A stretch of 64,000 bases of DNA, from assembly GCA_022036555.1 (NCBI GenBank), contig CM039133.1, positions 41,182,718 to 41,246,717 on the forward strand, given 5' to 3'. Position 1 is the first letter of the stretch. Every line of letters starts with the position of its first letter. Below are positions 21,397 through 33,301 of the stretch, one piece after another. The position numbers and the translations under genes were made by a program. This DNA is from Microstegium vimineum. Lineage: Eukaryota > Streptophyta > Magnoliopsida > Poales > Poaceae. The notes under the pieces are model-generated. The model was not told where the DNA came from. It saw nothing but the letters and a program-made list of their open reading frames with translations, and did no database searches.

Positions 21397-21469
21397 GAAT
21401 CTAGCTAATGTCTTCTGCGCTGAGAGATTAATTGTTTCTTGATGGTCTTTCATGGTGCGGGGTCCTTGC

Positions 21470-21477
21470 TTATATAG
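21470..21477 (-). promoter_or_regulatory. TATA box of defensin-like copy 3
   Basis: Minus strand CTATATAAGC, same place as in copies 1 and 2. Confidence 0.65.
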
Positions 21478-21728
21478 ATCGGAATCACGCGCAAGTAATC
21501 ATGGCTAGTCAATTTCTACCATATTAACACCAAAACATTATGGTACACACCTATCTGCTAATGCATTGTCTCTAGGTGCATATTTATTGGTTGCTAATAG
21601 TGCTCCTGTATCACTGAGGCAGCATCAAGTTCTTGTTTGGTAGGGCTCCTACTCGGGTTTCTCATGGCTTATTGCAAGGAGACCTGCTAATTAGTCATTA
21701 AACACGGCTTTGTTGCAATGACCAAGAG

Positions 21729-23340
21729 CACTAGTACACAAAACATTTCTTAGAGGACGCTAAAATCAGTTTTCAGAGGTTGTTTGAAATACCACTACAA
21801 TGTCAACGATTGTAAAAATAAGTGAATTTCAGGCGATCTTAAACAGTCTCTAAAACTGGATTTTAAGGACGGTTCTCTTTAAGACAATCACCCCTAAAAA
21901 TATATTTTTAGAGTTTTAAAAAAATCATTTAGGGTCTAATAAAAATAAAAAAACCATATTGCAAAGGTATCCCAAAAGTCTAAAGATCGTCCACGGTTCA
22001 CATGCTTTATTTCTTAGTTGTTTACAATCAGCTGTGACTAGTTGGTCGATGTTGTCTATTTGTACTAATATATACGAATCTTCTAATCATTATTTTAACT
22101 CATAAACAATGTTAAATGAGAAAACTTTAACTATAAAGTTTTAGATCTCGTCGAGCACTACAACTTTCATATAGAACATTTCTCCATCCAAGGTTATTTG
22201 AAAAATTCAAAAATTTGAAATTCAAAATCTAAGACTTGATTTGTATATTTGGAGCCCTAAATGATCTCAAACAAAAAAATTATCAGCTATAAAATTTTAG
22301 ATCTCGTTGAGCTCTACAATTTTGATATATATTTTTTCTTCATGTGACTTCAATAAAAAGTATGAACGCTATGTTAATAATCTCTCTGTCGTAAATTATA
22401 AATCGTTCTGACTTTCATAGGTAAGACATTAAAATGACCAACCAACAGTCTGATTCTTTAACCCGTATTAGAAATAACAAGATTAAAATCTAGTTGCAAC
22501 ATACAGATATGGTTCCTAGTATGTACGATTAACGCAAAAAGAAAAGTCTTTTTTCACACGGCCATGTAGTGGTCGCTTGGACAAAGAAAAATCTTTTTTG
22601 AGGGCACAATCGTTAACTTTCTGTAGTTTTAATAGGCCTTAGAAATCAATTATTTTGGGTGATTTTATTAAATCAACCGTCCTTCAAAATCTATATTGAG
22701 GAGTCATTTTTCAAATTTTCCTATGAATGCAAGAGAAATATTTTTTATGTGCAGTTCAATATTATTTTTGTGGTTTTTATAGAATTCATAAAAAAATTAC
22801 CTTTCATATATAACAAATAGTGTACATTTAATTTAATTTAATTAATTGAACACTACAACTTTCATATAGAACATTTCTCCATCCAAGGTCATTTGAAAAA
22901 TTCGAAAATTTGAAATTCAAAATCTGAGAGTTAATTTATATATTTTGAATCCTAAATGATCTCAAACAAAAAAATTATGAGCTACAAAATTTTAGATCTC
23001 GTTGAGCTCTACAGTTTTGATATATATTTTGTCTTCATGTGACTTCATTAAAAAAAATGAATTCATTTGTGTTGCGGCTATTTTTAAGGGCGGATGACCT
23101 ATTGACCTATACATGAAAATCCTTTTTTAGGTACGGTTGACCTAATAAAATGCATCTAAAAATTACTCATTTTCAATGATAGTTGACATAAAAATCCATC
23201 CTTACAAATATTATTTTTAGAGGCGGGACCAGCCTTTTATAGAAGCGCTCCTAAAAATATATGTTCAACGAGGCCTAGCGACGTTAGTGGTGGTGTGATA
23301 GTTTAATCGCCTCTAATATAAAAGGGAGGCATCCCTAGTG
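21729..23340. mobile_element. CACTA-type DNA transposon, non-autonomous
   Basis: It starts CACTAGTACAC and ends CCTCCCTAGTG-like (reverse CACTAGGGATGCC). Both sides carry the 3-bp duplication GAG (21726-21728 and 23341-23343), as expected for CACTA elements. No transposase ORF is present. The interior contains a shortened array unit (22296-22840) joined to terminal sequence. The two ends share only the first six bases, so they may come from related but different elements. Confidence 0.55.
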
Positions 23341-23940
23341 GAGGAAAGAATCCCTTATTTGGAACGTGGGATTTTTTCTTGTTCCTGTACTTTTTTCTGT
23401 GAAAATGAACTAATTCCTATAAACTTTCTACGCAATTCCTGTGAAATTCCTGCGTTTCAAACAGACTCCAAGCCAATATCATCTTGCCGCGTGTGTCCCG
23501 TCGATGGTCTTTCATGGTGCGGTGTCCTTTCTTATATAGATCCAAACCACAAGCAAATAATCATGGCCACTTAAATTCTACCATACTGAACCCAAAACAT
23601 TATGGTACACACTTAGCTGATATATAGGTGTGCATTTATCCGTGGCTAGCTAAAGCATTATGTATCTAGGTGCATATTTATTGGTTGCTAATAGTACTCC
23701 TATATCGGTGTGGCAGCGTTAATTCCCTATTCAGTAGGCCTCCTACTCCAACTTCTCGTGGCTTGCTTACAAGAAGCCCAGCTAGTTGCCCATTAGAAAT
23801 GGCTTCTTGCAATGAGCCCGGAGGAGCCGAAGCGTGGCTTCTTTTGACTCTTCACAAACCTAATATGAATTATTATAAAACTGTCACTAGCTACAGAGGA
23901 TAAGATCAGGGGGAGCTCTATCAAACAAACCCTAAGAGCA
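23341..23940. other. Remnant of the defensin-like promoter region without the gene
   Basis: After about 150 bp of unrelated AT-rich sequence, 23500-23830 matches the upstream region of the defensin-like copies (GGTCTTTCATGGTGCGG, a TATATAAG box near 23532, then GGTGCATATTTATTGGTTGC). The coding part is absent. The CACTA insertion found in units 1-3 is also absent here (GCAATGAGCCC), so this marks the original right edge of the locus. Confidence 0.65.
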
Positions 23941-24276
23941 TGTTGGGAATGTATAATAGCTATATAAATAAGATAGAGGTTGCCCCCAACTAGCTATCTC
24001 TAGTTTTTGCAACATTCTAGACTGTCTTAGCTTAAGTTCCGTTAGCAGTATAATCATTCCTCTTGTTTTAGACATTGAGATCCACAGATCAGGAGATTGA
24101 TACATTATCTATGCTTTAGTCTTTTCATCTATAAAGAACCTGAATTGGTTGATTCAGAGCAATAAAGAAGGCATTCCTCTAATATCCAAGTATTATTCAC
24201 ATATTATTTGGTTTTGAGTTTTTCCCCTCCCAGTCTTCCTCTCTTTGCTCTTTTGTTGGATCTTTGGTTCCTAACA
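23941..24276 (+). repeat. Copia-like LTR, probably solo
   Basis: The 336-bp block starts TGTTGGGAATG and ends TTGGTTCCTAACA, the typical ends of grass Ty1/copia LTRs. TTTTGG directly after could be the first bases of a primer-binding site. No gag-pol follows and no clear target duplication is seen. Confidence 0.5.
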
Positions 24277-25086
24277 TTTTGGGGTTGTTTTGATTGGATG
24301 AATTCGTGCAGGGACATTTGATTCTCGTCGAATCAGGCAAATTCATCACGAGCACGATTCTCCCTATTTGAGAGCAAAGTTTAAGAATCAATTTTAGAAA
24401 GTTTGGGAAATTTTGGAGTCCGTTTGATCGCTATTTGTTTTTTTTTGGAGAAGTTTTGCGCTAGTGTGCACGTTGAGCACCCCAAGCCGGTTCGACCCGT
24501 CGGCCAAACCGATTGGGGTGGCAGAGGCAGCGCCGATGGGCCTCCTTGCCGCATAGCAGGCGCCCAACGGGTGGACCGTGCCAGCGCCGCTGGCTTTCCA
24601 GCCAAGTGGGCCATCCACTCAGCGCGCTTGCGTGGTAGCCCAAGACGGCAGCGCACTCGCTGGGCTAGCTAAGCCTCGCGCCACCAGCACAACAAGGAGC
24701 ATCTCGTGGGCCGCTTGGGCCAAGCAGCTGTTGGGCTGAATCGGCCAGGCCGAGTGGCCTCTCAGCTGAGCCGATTTGATCCTTTTTCCGTATCCTGTGT
24801 TTCATCTCTCCGTTTCACGTGCCGTTTGCTGCATTGGTTAGCTGTTCTTCCAAGGAAATTTTCTCAGCTCTCTCTGGTCACCGGTTGGCTTGAGAGTTTC
24901 GAGTCGGACTCTTGCTTCTCCGTGATAGAAGTGGAATCGTGGAGAGTAGGTTTTCGTTGTTGCGTCTGTGCATTGAGGTTGTCCGGTTGTGTTTCTAGCA
25001 AACATCCAACCTCTAGATGGCTCGAGGACATCTTGCTTAAAGTGTGTGGTGATTTTGTTACAACGGTCATTTAGAAAGAAATTTTG
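24277..25086. other. GC-rich stretch without recognised gene
   Basis: Open frames of 74-122 codons exist on both strands (for example 24706-25074), but none shows a domain, signal peptide or consistent codon bias. It may be untranslated copia sequence next to the LTR. Confidence 0.35.
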
Positions 25087-25310
25087 ATGTACTCCCTCTG
25101 TCTAAAAAAGAATTAATTTCTAAAACTCGTATCAGTTAAATGTTTTTTAACTTTGACTAAATTTATAAAAAAATATAATAACATCTGTGACTTAAAATGA
25201 GTACTATGTAAAAATATGTTCTATGATAAACCTATTGATACTAATTTGATATCATAAATTTTAATATTTTTTTCTATAAATTTGGTTAAAGTTCTGACTT
25301 AGGACAATTC
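25087..25310. repeat. Stowaway-type MITE, incomplete
   Basis: CTCCCTCTGTCTAAAAAAG at the left is the usual Stowaway terminal sequence of grasses. AT-rich interior with TTTGACTAAATTTATA and a right part TTCTGACTTAGGACAA follow. The right terminal repeat is missing. Confidence 0.5.
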
Positions 25311-26269
25311 CAAAAATCTATTTAATGAAACACAAGATATGGAAAAAAAGATGTGGACGGCAGATGTTGACTTAGGCCGCACCTCACCAGATGTGGACGG
25401 CAGCCGCGGCCTCGCTAGAAGCAGGGGCGGGGCCTCGCCAACCGGGTTGACGGAGGACTCGCGAAGAGGGGGAAGAAAAAAGAAAATAAATGAACCCATA
25501 CGACAGGGCGCGTAACCAGTGATAGTGTTAGGGTAATTTTCATTAACTTCACTAATTCAAGTTCCATTTTAGTGAATGTGATCCCGAGATTCACTATTCT
25601 ATTGGTGTCGCGAATCTAGAGTCAAGGGAGCTGTCGCAAACATGAGTCTCAACTAAACTCTACTAAGTCAGAGAATCTGAAGCTGGACTTGCTCTACCGG
25701 CCCAGCTTCTTTTACTATCTGTCTTTGTGTATGCATGTACGAGAGGCAAGTGGGAAAACGTGCGCGTAGGTGTCACTGTTGACATAACGTGCTACTGCGG
25801 GCCGTGCCGACGCCCAACCGGCTTCAACTTTTTTTTTGTGACTTGCCCAACCGGCTTCAACTGGTGGAGTACTCCTACACGCTGTAGGCTTCAACCGGCC
25901 GGCCCATGTACGCGCGAGTGCCACGCACTAATTTAATTATTAATGGGTTAGTTAGTTAGTTTGACTAGCAAACGCGCACGACTCCAGACGTCTCATCAAC
26001 GTATAATTAGCTTAGCTTTACTTGCACTGCGAGTGCATGTCACTCAGATGAACACCTTAATAAGATGGATGTATCGAGAGATTATTTGGCCAACAAGATA
26101 TATGCTTGTGATGCATAGATCGATGTATATATATATATGCTTCGCACTGTAAAGAACATAAACCAAATTAATTAACCACACTCAATTAAATAGTGGGATT
26201 CTAGCTAAATACAAACCCTCCTCCAACAAGAAATGGTGGAATTCTTCCAATATGCGATGCATAGCCGGG
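25311..26269. other. Intergenic stretch, nothing recognised
   Basis: It has mixed GC and short frames only (up to 69 codons). A short TA microsatellite lies near 26125-26138. CCAACCGGCTTCAACT is duplicated at about 25815 and 25847. Confidence 0.4.
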
Positions 26270-26286
26270 GTGTACTAAATTTACTT

Positions 26287-29200
26287 TTTTTAGATAATAG
26301 ATAAAAAAATCCGGTTTCGTCTATCTTTGGATAGAATCTGGTCACTTATTACAGACTTTGCTAACAAGTTCACACCCACGTTCACTGGAAAACTGAATAA
26401 GAAAAAAAAATTGACTAAACCAAACCAATATGTCTATGCCGAAGCTATCCATTGGAACTAAAAAAATCTAACGCCGACGTCTCAATATGCCGCACCGTAG
26501 AGGTCAAAAGATCTTTGATATCTTCACACCGCTGCAAGTTCGCCAATTGACGAAGCCAGTGAGTTCCTCTGAAAAGTACCTGCAAAAGTGATTTTGGTCT
26601 ACATTTGTCAAACACCACCTCATTCCTAGTGATCCAAATAGCCCACGGTAGTACTGCGGCTGCTATTAATACCAAGGAGTTATACTTTTTGTTCTCCAAT
26701 TTAGACTAATTTAAAAATAAATCATCTATATTGGACGGAGGTTGTAAACCAAAAAGTATATGAACCGAACGCCATAAAAACTTAGCATAAAAGCAACCAA
26801 AAAAGAGATGATTAATTGACTCTTGAAGATGACAAAAACAGCAACGAGTATCGCCGTTCCAATTTCTCCTCGCCAAATTATCTTTGGTTAGAGTAACCTT
26901 TCTTTTTAAATACCACAAAAAAATTAATCTTCATTGGTAGCTTTGTTTGTCAAATATCCTGTGACACTCGCATTCCATTATTAATTAAAGCAATATACAT
27001 CGACTTGACTGTAAAAACCCCAGAGGCCTTAAAGCCCCAAATGAAAGCATCTCTTCCCTGTGATAAGTTAACAGTTTACAAGGAGGCTACAATACAATGC
27101 CAATTTGTCAAGTTCGCACCCACAAGATTCCTTCTAAAAGAGATATTAAGGGTCGGTGAACTCATGACTGCGGCAATGGAGTCTTGTTTCCTTCTAACAA
27201 TATTGTACAACCCAGAAAATTTGACTTTGAGAGGCTTATTTCTTAGCCAAGTATCACACCAGAACCTAGTTTGTGACCCATCTTTGACATTAAAATTTCC
27301 TAATTGTATGAAAATATCCTTAATATTCATAAGACTCTTCTAGAAATGTGAGTCCGTAGGTTTCTTTTCACAACTACCCAAAGTCTTACTTTCAATATAC
27401 TTATTTCGTAACAATTGTTGTCATAACCCATCTTCATTTAGTAACTTGAACAACCACTTACTCAGTAAGCATTTATTTTGAATTTCTAAATTTTGAATGC
27501 CTAGACCACCCTGGTCCTTAGGCTGACACATGACTTCCCACTTTACTAATCTATATTTTCTTTTATGGTTGTCGCCTTGCCAATAAAACCGAGACTGGAA
27601 ACCGTCTATTTTTTCCAAAACTCCTTTCGTCAGTTAAAAAAAAGACATCATAAACATCAGTAAGCTTGAAAGCACCGAGTTTATAAGAATTAACCGACCG
27701 CCTACTGTGAGTAACTTGCCCTTCCATCCACTCAATCTTTTTTCAATTCTTTCTTCGATGATCTTCCAGTCTTTACCGAGTAATTTTCTGAAGTGCATAG
27801 GAATACCCAGATAGCGAAAAGGGTACGTTCCAATGGTACATCCAAAAAGGTGGGAGTAAAACTTCTCATGATCCTTGGCTTTCCCAAAACAAAAAATTTC
27901 GCTTTTGTGAAAGTTAATCTTTAATCCTGATAATTTTTCGAAAGTGGTTAGCAGTAGTTTCATGTTTACTGCCTTTTCGACATCATGACTCATAAAGATA
28001 ATTGTATCATCTGCGTACTGTAGTATGGACAAACCATCTTCCAGTAAATGTGGAATTACCCCTTCTATCTGTCATGATTCCTTTGCTCTGGCAATCAGTA
28101 CGGCCAGCATATCACCCACTATATTAAATAGTATGGGTGACATGGGGTCGCCTTGTCTAAGGCCTTTTTTTTGTTTGAAAGTAAGGTCCTAAATGATCAT
28201 TTATTTTTATATTTACATTACCTCCTTGTGTAAAATTTCTTACCCATTGACACCATTTTTGTGAGAAACCTTTCATCCTTAAGGTTTGTTGTAGAAAATC
28301 ACAGTTAACTTTGTCATAAGCCTTTTCAAAATCTATTTTAAATATTACTCCTTCCCTCTTTTTCGAATGCAGTTCGTGGAGCGTTTCATGTAAGATGACG
28401 GCTCCTTCCATAATGTTTCGACCAGACATGAAGGTTGTCTGAGTCGATCTTATCAGTTTCTGGGCAATAGTACAAAGTCTATTTGTCGTCACTTTGGTGA
28501 AGATCTTGAAAGAGACATTCAACAAACAGATAGGCCGGTATTGTTGAATAACTCTTGCATCTTTCTTTTTGGGCAGCAAAATTAAATTACCAAAATTGAG
28601 ACGATTAAGTGGTAATGTACCTTGATGGAAATAAAAAAAACATAGTCATCAGATCGTCCTTAATTAACTCCTAGAAAAGTTGATAAAACTCCGATGGAAA
28701 GCCATCCGGACCAGGCGCCTTATTGTGCTCCATCTGGAATATAGTTGTTCGGACCTCAGCTTGTGTAAAAGGTTCGGTTAATATCTCATTTTCCAGATCT
28801 GAGACTTGAGGAATGTCCTCCCTCTGAGTTTCATCCAGAAAAACACTAGAGACCTCAGATGGGCCGAATAGGTTTTTGTAATAACTGGTAATATGCTCCT
28901 TAAGCTGAGCATCACCTGTTATAATACTATTACCCTACTCAAGTTGCAAAATCCTGGTCTTCCTATGTCTGCCATTGGCAAGTAAGTGATAGTATTTCGT
29001 ATTGGCATCACCCTCAAGCAGATGTTTCACTTTAGCCCTCTGGTACCATTTGAGTTCCTCTTCTCTAAGTAATTCAGCAAGTCTTTCACTTAGGACGTGC
29101 TTCAAATTCCTTTCTGTGTCATCCAACAGTATGTTTTCTGCTTTTTTGTCAAGCTCATCTAATTTATTTAAGATTGTTGTTTCTTCTTTTTTGTACACAC

Positions 29201-30219
29201 CGCTAACGTGTTTTGCCCAACCTCTTAGATATTGACGTAGCCTACTGATTTTAGTTTGCCACCTCTGGATAGATGATCCTGAAGGCTGAGTGTTCTGCCA
29301 CACCTCTGTAACCATCTCACAAAACCCATCTCTTAACAACGAACCAAGATCAAATTTGAACTGAGACTGTTGATTTAAAGATGTATTATTTGTAGAGAAT
29401 AAAAGAGGTGTATGATCAGAGATCTCTCTTGTCAATGCCTGAACTGTTGTATGCCCATAGAAGGAATCGAACTCAGTGTACACAAGAATTATATCCAGTT
29501 TTTCAAAGGTCGGATTGGGCAAGTTATTAGCCCAAGTAAAGTTCCTTCCCGGCAGATCTATTTCCTTTAGATTCAAAGAATCAATAACTGTATTAAACAG
29601 AAAAGGTTATCTGTCGCTATAATTGGTATTATTTTTCTCAGATGGACTCTGAATAATGTTAAAGTCCCCACCTAACATAATAGGTATGGAGTCGTTTGAA
29701 CATACTCGAACCATTTCAGATAAGAACTTGGCTTTTTGATCTTCCTGCGCTGGGCCATAAACCAAAATAAGATTAAAATAGAAATCATGATCCTTATGTC
29801 TCAGCTTAAAACGAATAAAGAAATCACCTTCTTCAATTTCCCCAATTTCAAACGTCAACAAATGAACACCTAGAATCATGCCACCAAATCGACCTCTAGG
29901 AGACAAACAATGCCAAATAAAATCTCTTGCAGCACAGATGGATCTCAAGGTATGCTGGGGAAAAGTAGCTCTACCAGTTTCTGATAAAGCAATAAAATCT
30001 AGATTTTGTTTTTTTGTTAAGTCTGACAAGAATCTATATTTCTTGCTATCTGCAAACCCATTACAGTTCCAAAAAACACCTTTCATCTTGCACTTAGTTT
30101 TTTTATTTAAAGTATTAGAGTGGCCCTTCAACTTGTGTGATACAGGGGTATGTAAAATCAAAGGATCACAACCCCCATCACTTAGGCCTTCTACAATCTC
30201 AGAACAAATAAGATTTAAA
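26287..30219 (-). mobile_element. L1-type LINE, 5'-truncated, with 17-bp target duplications
   Basis: GTGTACTAAATTTACTT flanks the element at 26270-26286 and 30220-30236 with no mismatch. The minus-strand 3' end is TATCTATTATCTAAAAAAA, a short tail of the plant LINE type. The body of 3,933 bp holds endonuclease, reverse transcriptase and C-terminal zinc-binding parts in that order. It starts only about 130 bp before the endonuclease, so ORF1 is absent, the usual result of incomplete reverse transcription. Confidence 0.9.
26445..30161 (-). pseudogene. LINE ORF2: endonuclease and reverse transcriptase, broken
   Basis: The endonuclease begins MKGVFWNCNGFADSKKYRFL (WNCNG is the first motif), then LIALSET-like FIALSETG and GGDFNIIQSP. 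An in-frame TAA lies at 29607. The domain continues with GRNFTWANN, FEKLDIILV and SDHTPLL. Reverse transcriptase landmarks are NKAPGPDGFPSEFYQ (near 28700), VIFKIDFEKAYDKVN, QGDPMSPILFNIV and the catalytic YADD (near 28010). The C-terminus has a zinc-binding region (CCFCHLQESINHLFFGCFYA, near 26840). Stops also occur at about 28935, 28680 and 28070, and an A-run shift occurs near 28170. The protein cannot be made whole. Confidence 0.85.
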
Positions 30220-30236
30220 GTGTACTAAATTTACTT

Positions 30237-31031
30237 GTGGTATAAAATGTAAGGATGCAAATGGACTAGCCCGAAAATCCGTATATAGCCTTAATTTTAT
30301 ATGACCCAATACGGGTTCGTGGGTTAGACCACTCTAAGTCATTGCAGGTGCCCTAACAAGTTTTGAAAGTTAAAAGTGCACATTCCATTTTACCATTTTT
30401 ATATTTACCCCGTCCTTGATTTTGTGTGCGTGTAAGCAGGAGACAAATACGTATGACTTCGGGTTGAGAGGAAATTAGTTCACACATAGGACATGCTAGG
30501 TAACAGACATTTGCAGTAGATTAGTCGAAACCTCTTGACATGTATATACATGAGAGTCAACTCACCTCTCTCCCCTAGCTCATTAGTCAGGAATTGAAGT
30601 AAAACCTAACATAGTCAATGTTCTAACATTAGTTTGGTCAACATGTTACTTCATTTGTCCTTCAAATTCAAAGGACTTCTATTAACTAGGAATTTGGCTT
30701 AACCACAGTTCACTTCAGATGGGTAGACTTTCAACGGAAAAAAAAAACACAACCTTGATATGTACTACCTCTCCGTAAAGGAAAAGTGACTCTAGATATA
30801 TATTACTAGTTAAAATGTCTAAAGTTAATCAAATGTACATAAAAATATTAATGTTTATGATGATAAATAAGTATATTATAAAAATATATCTCATAACAAA
30901 CTTATCATACTTATTTCATATTATAAATATTGGTGTCGCTTTTAGTATCCTCAATTCTTCTCTTTGACTTGCTTTTTTTATTATACACACACTTAAACAA
31001 AGAAAAACCAACACAAGATCACACTTATGTA
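30237..31031. other. AT-rich spacer with a possible MITE fragment
   Basis: No ORF of note is present. 30764-30960 starts CTACCTCTCCGTAAAGG and has the AT-rich interior of a Stowaway-like MITE, but the ends do not pair convincingly. Confidence 0.35.
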
Positions 31032-31239
31032 CACTACTACAAAAATCATTTTAGAGGCATCTCTATTTTATGGAAGAGATGACTCTATTAAAATCTGCCT
31101 ATAAAAATAATTTCTAGGCTAGCCTATCTCTATAAATTGATTTTTAGAGATAGCTCGCAAGCTGAACTGCCCTTTAAATGGCATTTTCACGGGTGGTTGA
31201 GCCATACTTTGAAGCCGTCTTAGAAATAGATTCGTAGAG
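31032..31239. repeat. Left terminal region of an outer CACTA element
   Basis: CACTACTACAAAAATCATTTT is a typical CACTA end, with subterminal TTTTAGAG repeats. The element is interrupted at 31240 by another CACTA. Its interior seems to resume at 33302, and no right end was found. Confidence 0.55.
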
Positions 31240-33298
31240 CATTACTAGAGAATCCAGCATCACTGACGGCCCATCACTGTCAGTTTTTTTTGGCCGACGG
31301 TGATGCACATTCACTGCCGGTTTAGGGTCTAACAGATCCCGATTTATTGGGGCTGGGAACGAACCTTCACTGCCATTTCACTGACGGTTCAAGCCACGAA
31401 CCGGCAGTGATGATGAGCTTCACTGTCGGTTCGTGGCTTGAACCGGCAGTGATATGTCGCGGTTATTATTTAAGCAGGCACTGGCGCGCTCCAAAATGTT
31501 CAGACGCGCGTCAGTACCCACTCAGCCGCAGCACACCGTCGCCAAAAGCTCCACACCGCCGCCGCCGCCGCCGCGTGAAGGCCGCAGGAGGACGGCGCTC
31601 CATGCCAGCGTCCTCACCACCGCCAGGACCTCCCTCCACGACGCCAAGCACCGCGGAATCCAGCCCCTAACCTCCACGCGGTGAGCTCCATGTTCATGCA
31701 ACCAAGGTGGTCGACGAAATGCCTATTTGGGATTTTTCTAGCTGGGAGATAGATAGATAGAGATAGAAATATTCATGCAATGTCTATTTAGGATTTTTCT
31801 AGCTGAGAGATAGAAATATAATCTTAGTATATAAGCCCTTTATCAGATTTGAACTTGGATATAATATATCTCTATATATGCTATGAAATATAATCTTAGT
31901 ATATGTCATTTAATATATAGATGGTTGGACGTCAAAATCTCCCACCACCGGAAGTCATTGGTTGGAATGGTTATTGTACTTGGATGGGTTTCGATCCGGT
32001 ATTGCTGGTAGTACCGTGGAATCAACCAAGCATAGTAAGTTAATCAGTATATGTTTGATATGTACGAAACAAGATGATCCAAGTTAATTAGCATGTCTTA
32101 TATGTATTGTAGATAATTGATCCAATTGTTTGGCTTAAAGGAACACTTGCCTATTTCGGGGTTCACAATGTGGATGTTTAGATTTATCATGTAGATAATG
32201 GTTCACTACTCCAATGTCGTATTTCATTTTCAATTACCGTTAGGATGAGTCATTGTCGTGGTCGTGGTCGTGGTAGTAGTCGTGGTCGCGGTAGTGTTGG
32301 CGGTCGCAATGTGTTACAAATCTCAGAGGTGGGAATCAAGGCACCCCAATGGGGTGTTTCTATTAAGTATGTTGTCATGGCATGTGCAACTACACTCTCA
32401 AGAAATGGGATCACACTTTCTACTCTGTCCTCAGTGAAGATTCAAGCTATTAATCACAACATGTATCATGATCTTCGGGGTTTCAATGAAAGAATGGCTC
32501 AGAACTCACCAATGGTAAGTCTAAGACTCATAACTTATACCTAGATTTGTTGTTGTATGTTTTCAATATTGCTCTCATAATTAACTCTATCTTTTGTCAA
32601 TACTTATAGGTAGAGGAGTACGACATGACCTACGCAGGGTGTACTTTGAAGCCATTTTGAACGAAGCAATGGATGCATTGGGTTATGAGTGGAAATATGC
32701 AGATGAAGAGGCAACACTAACTACTGCAGGATTTCAAGCAAAGTTGGTTGCGACTAAGAAGGGAGACCCACCAACTACTCGACCACCGTTAACCGTTGTT
32801 AGTACACCATGTGCTCGTAGTTGTGAAGCAACGGAGAGTGCACTATTTAATACGTTGTTGTTCCTCGATGAGGTTTTTGGTTACAAGATGGGTGACCTAC
32901 ACTTCACCGAATTGATAGTACTGAATCATTGAGCTATTGTACAATAAGATTGACACTTCACTGAATTTTTATAATATAAATGTTGATGGTTTTGTATTAT
33001 AATATAACTATTGTACAATAAGATTGACACTTCACTTAATCAAATGGTTCGATTATTACTACAAAACAATTATTAAAATGCAAATTGTAAAAATTAATTA
33101 AATCCGGCAGTGATATAAAGCATACACTACATCACTGCCGGTTTGTAACACAAACCGGCAGTGATGCTTGAGTCATCACTGCCGGTTTGGCATAACCGGC
33201 AGTGATGTGATCAATTCATCACTGCCGAGTTGGTTCTGGCAGTTCAAAATCCGTCAGTGAAGTTTGAACCCCTAGTGATATGCTGTTTTGGCGTAGTG
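31240..33298 (+). mobile_element. CACTA element carrying a spliced gene of unknown function
   Basis: The right end is GGCGTAGTG (reverse CACTACGCCAAAACAGC). The left end CATTACTAGAGAATCCAGC is a decayed version of the same terminus. GAG occurs at 31237-31239 and 33299-33301, a correct 3-bp target duplication. CACTGCCGGTTT-type repeats in both directions crowd both ends (31250-31450 and 33100-33260), as in En/Spm-like elements. No transposase is recognised. The cargo gene is listed separately. Confidence 0.75.
31921..32932 (+). pseudogene. CACTA-borne gene of unknown function, copy 1
   Basis: Three exons with standard splice sites: 31921-32034 (MVGRQNLPPPEVIGWNGYCT, donor GTAAGT), 32113-32514 (after TGTAG, donor GTAAGT) and 32610-32932 (after TTATAG). 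All junctions are phase 0. Exon 2 has an in-frame TAG at 32179-32181, then an RG-rich tract (CRGRGRGSSRGRGS) and a hydrophobic-mixed region. Exon 3 has one base missing near 32650. Its restored frame is visible from the intact copy at 41895-42224, with shared stretches GDPPTTRP, STPCARSCEATES and GDLHFTELIVLN. No known domain is recognised. An RG-rich tract often binds RNA, but that is only a hint. Confidence 0.6.
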
Positions 33299-33301
33299 GA
33301 G

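Larger units (their letters stand above)
15663..23640. repeat. Tandem array of about 2.1-2.3 kb defensin-like/CACTA units
   Basis: The landmark AAGAGATTAAAATGACCAACC (one change in unit 4) recurs at about 15665, 17986, 20108 and 22424. The ATG of a 61-codon ORF recurs at 16415, 18645 and 20852, and the CACTA-type end CACTAGTACACAAAAC at 17292, 19416 and 21729. Unit 1 is split by the gypsy insertion (its first piece is 6026-6156). Unit 2 lacks part of the gene and a TTTAA microsatellite. Unit 4 lost the gene. High similarity across genic and non-genic parts points to unequal exchange. Confidence 0.85.

Noticed and set aside
24403..25074. Frames of 74-122 codons after the copia-like LTR
   Set aside because: They do not match copia Gag and no motif was seen. 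Left as unassigned.
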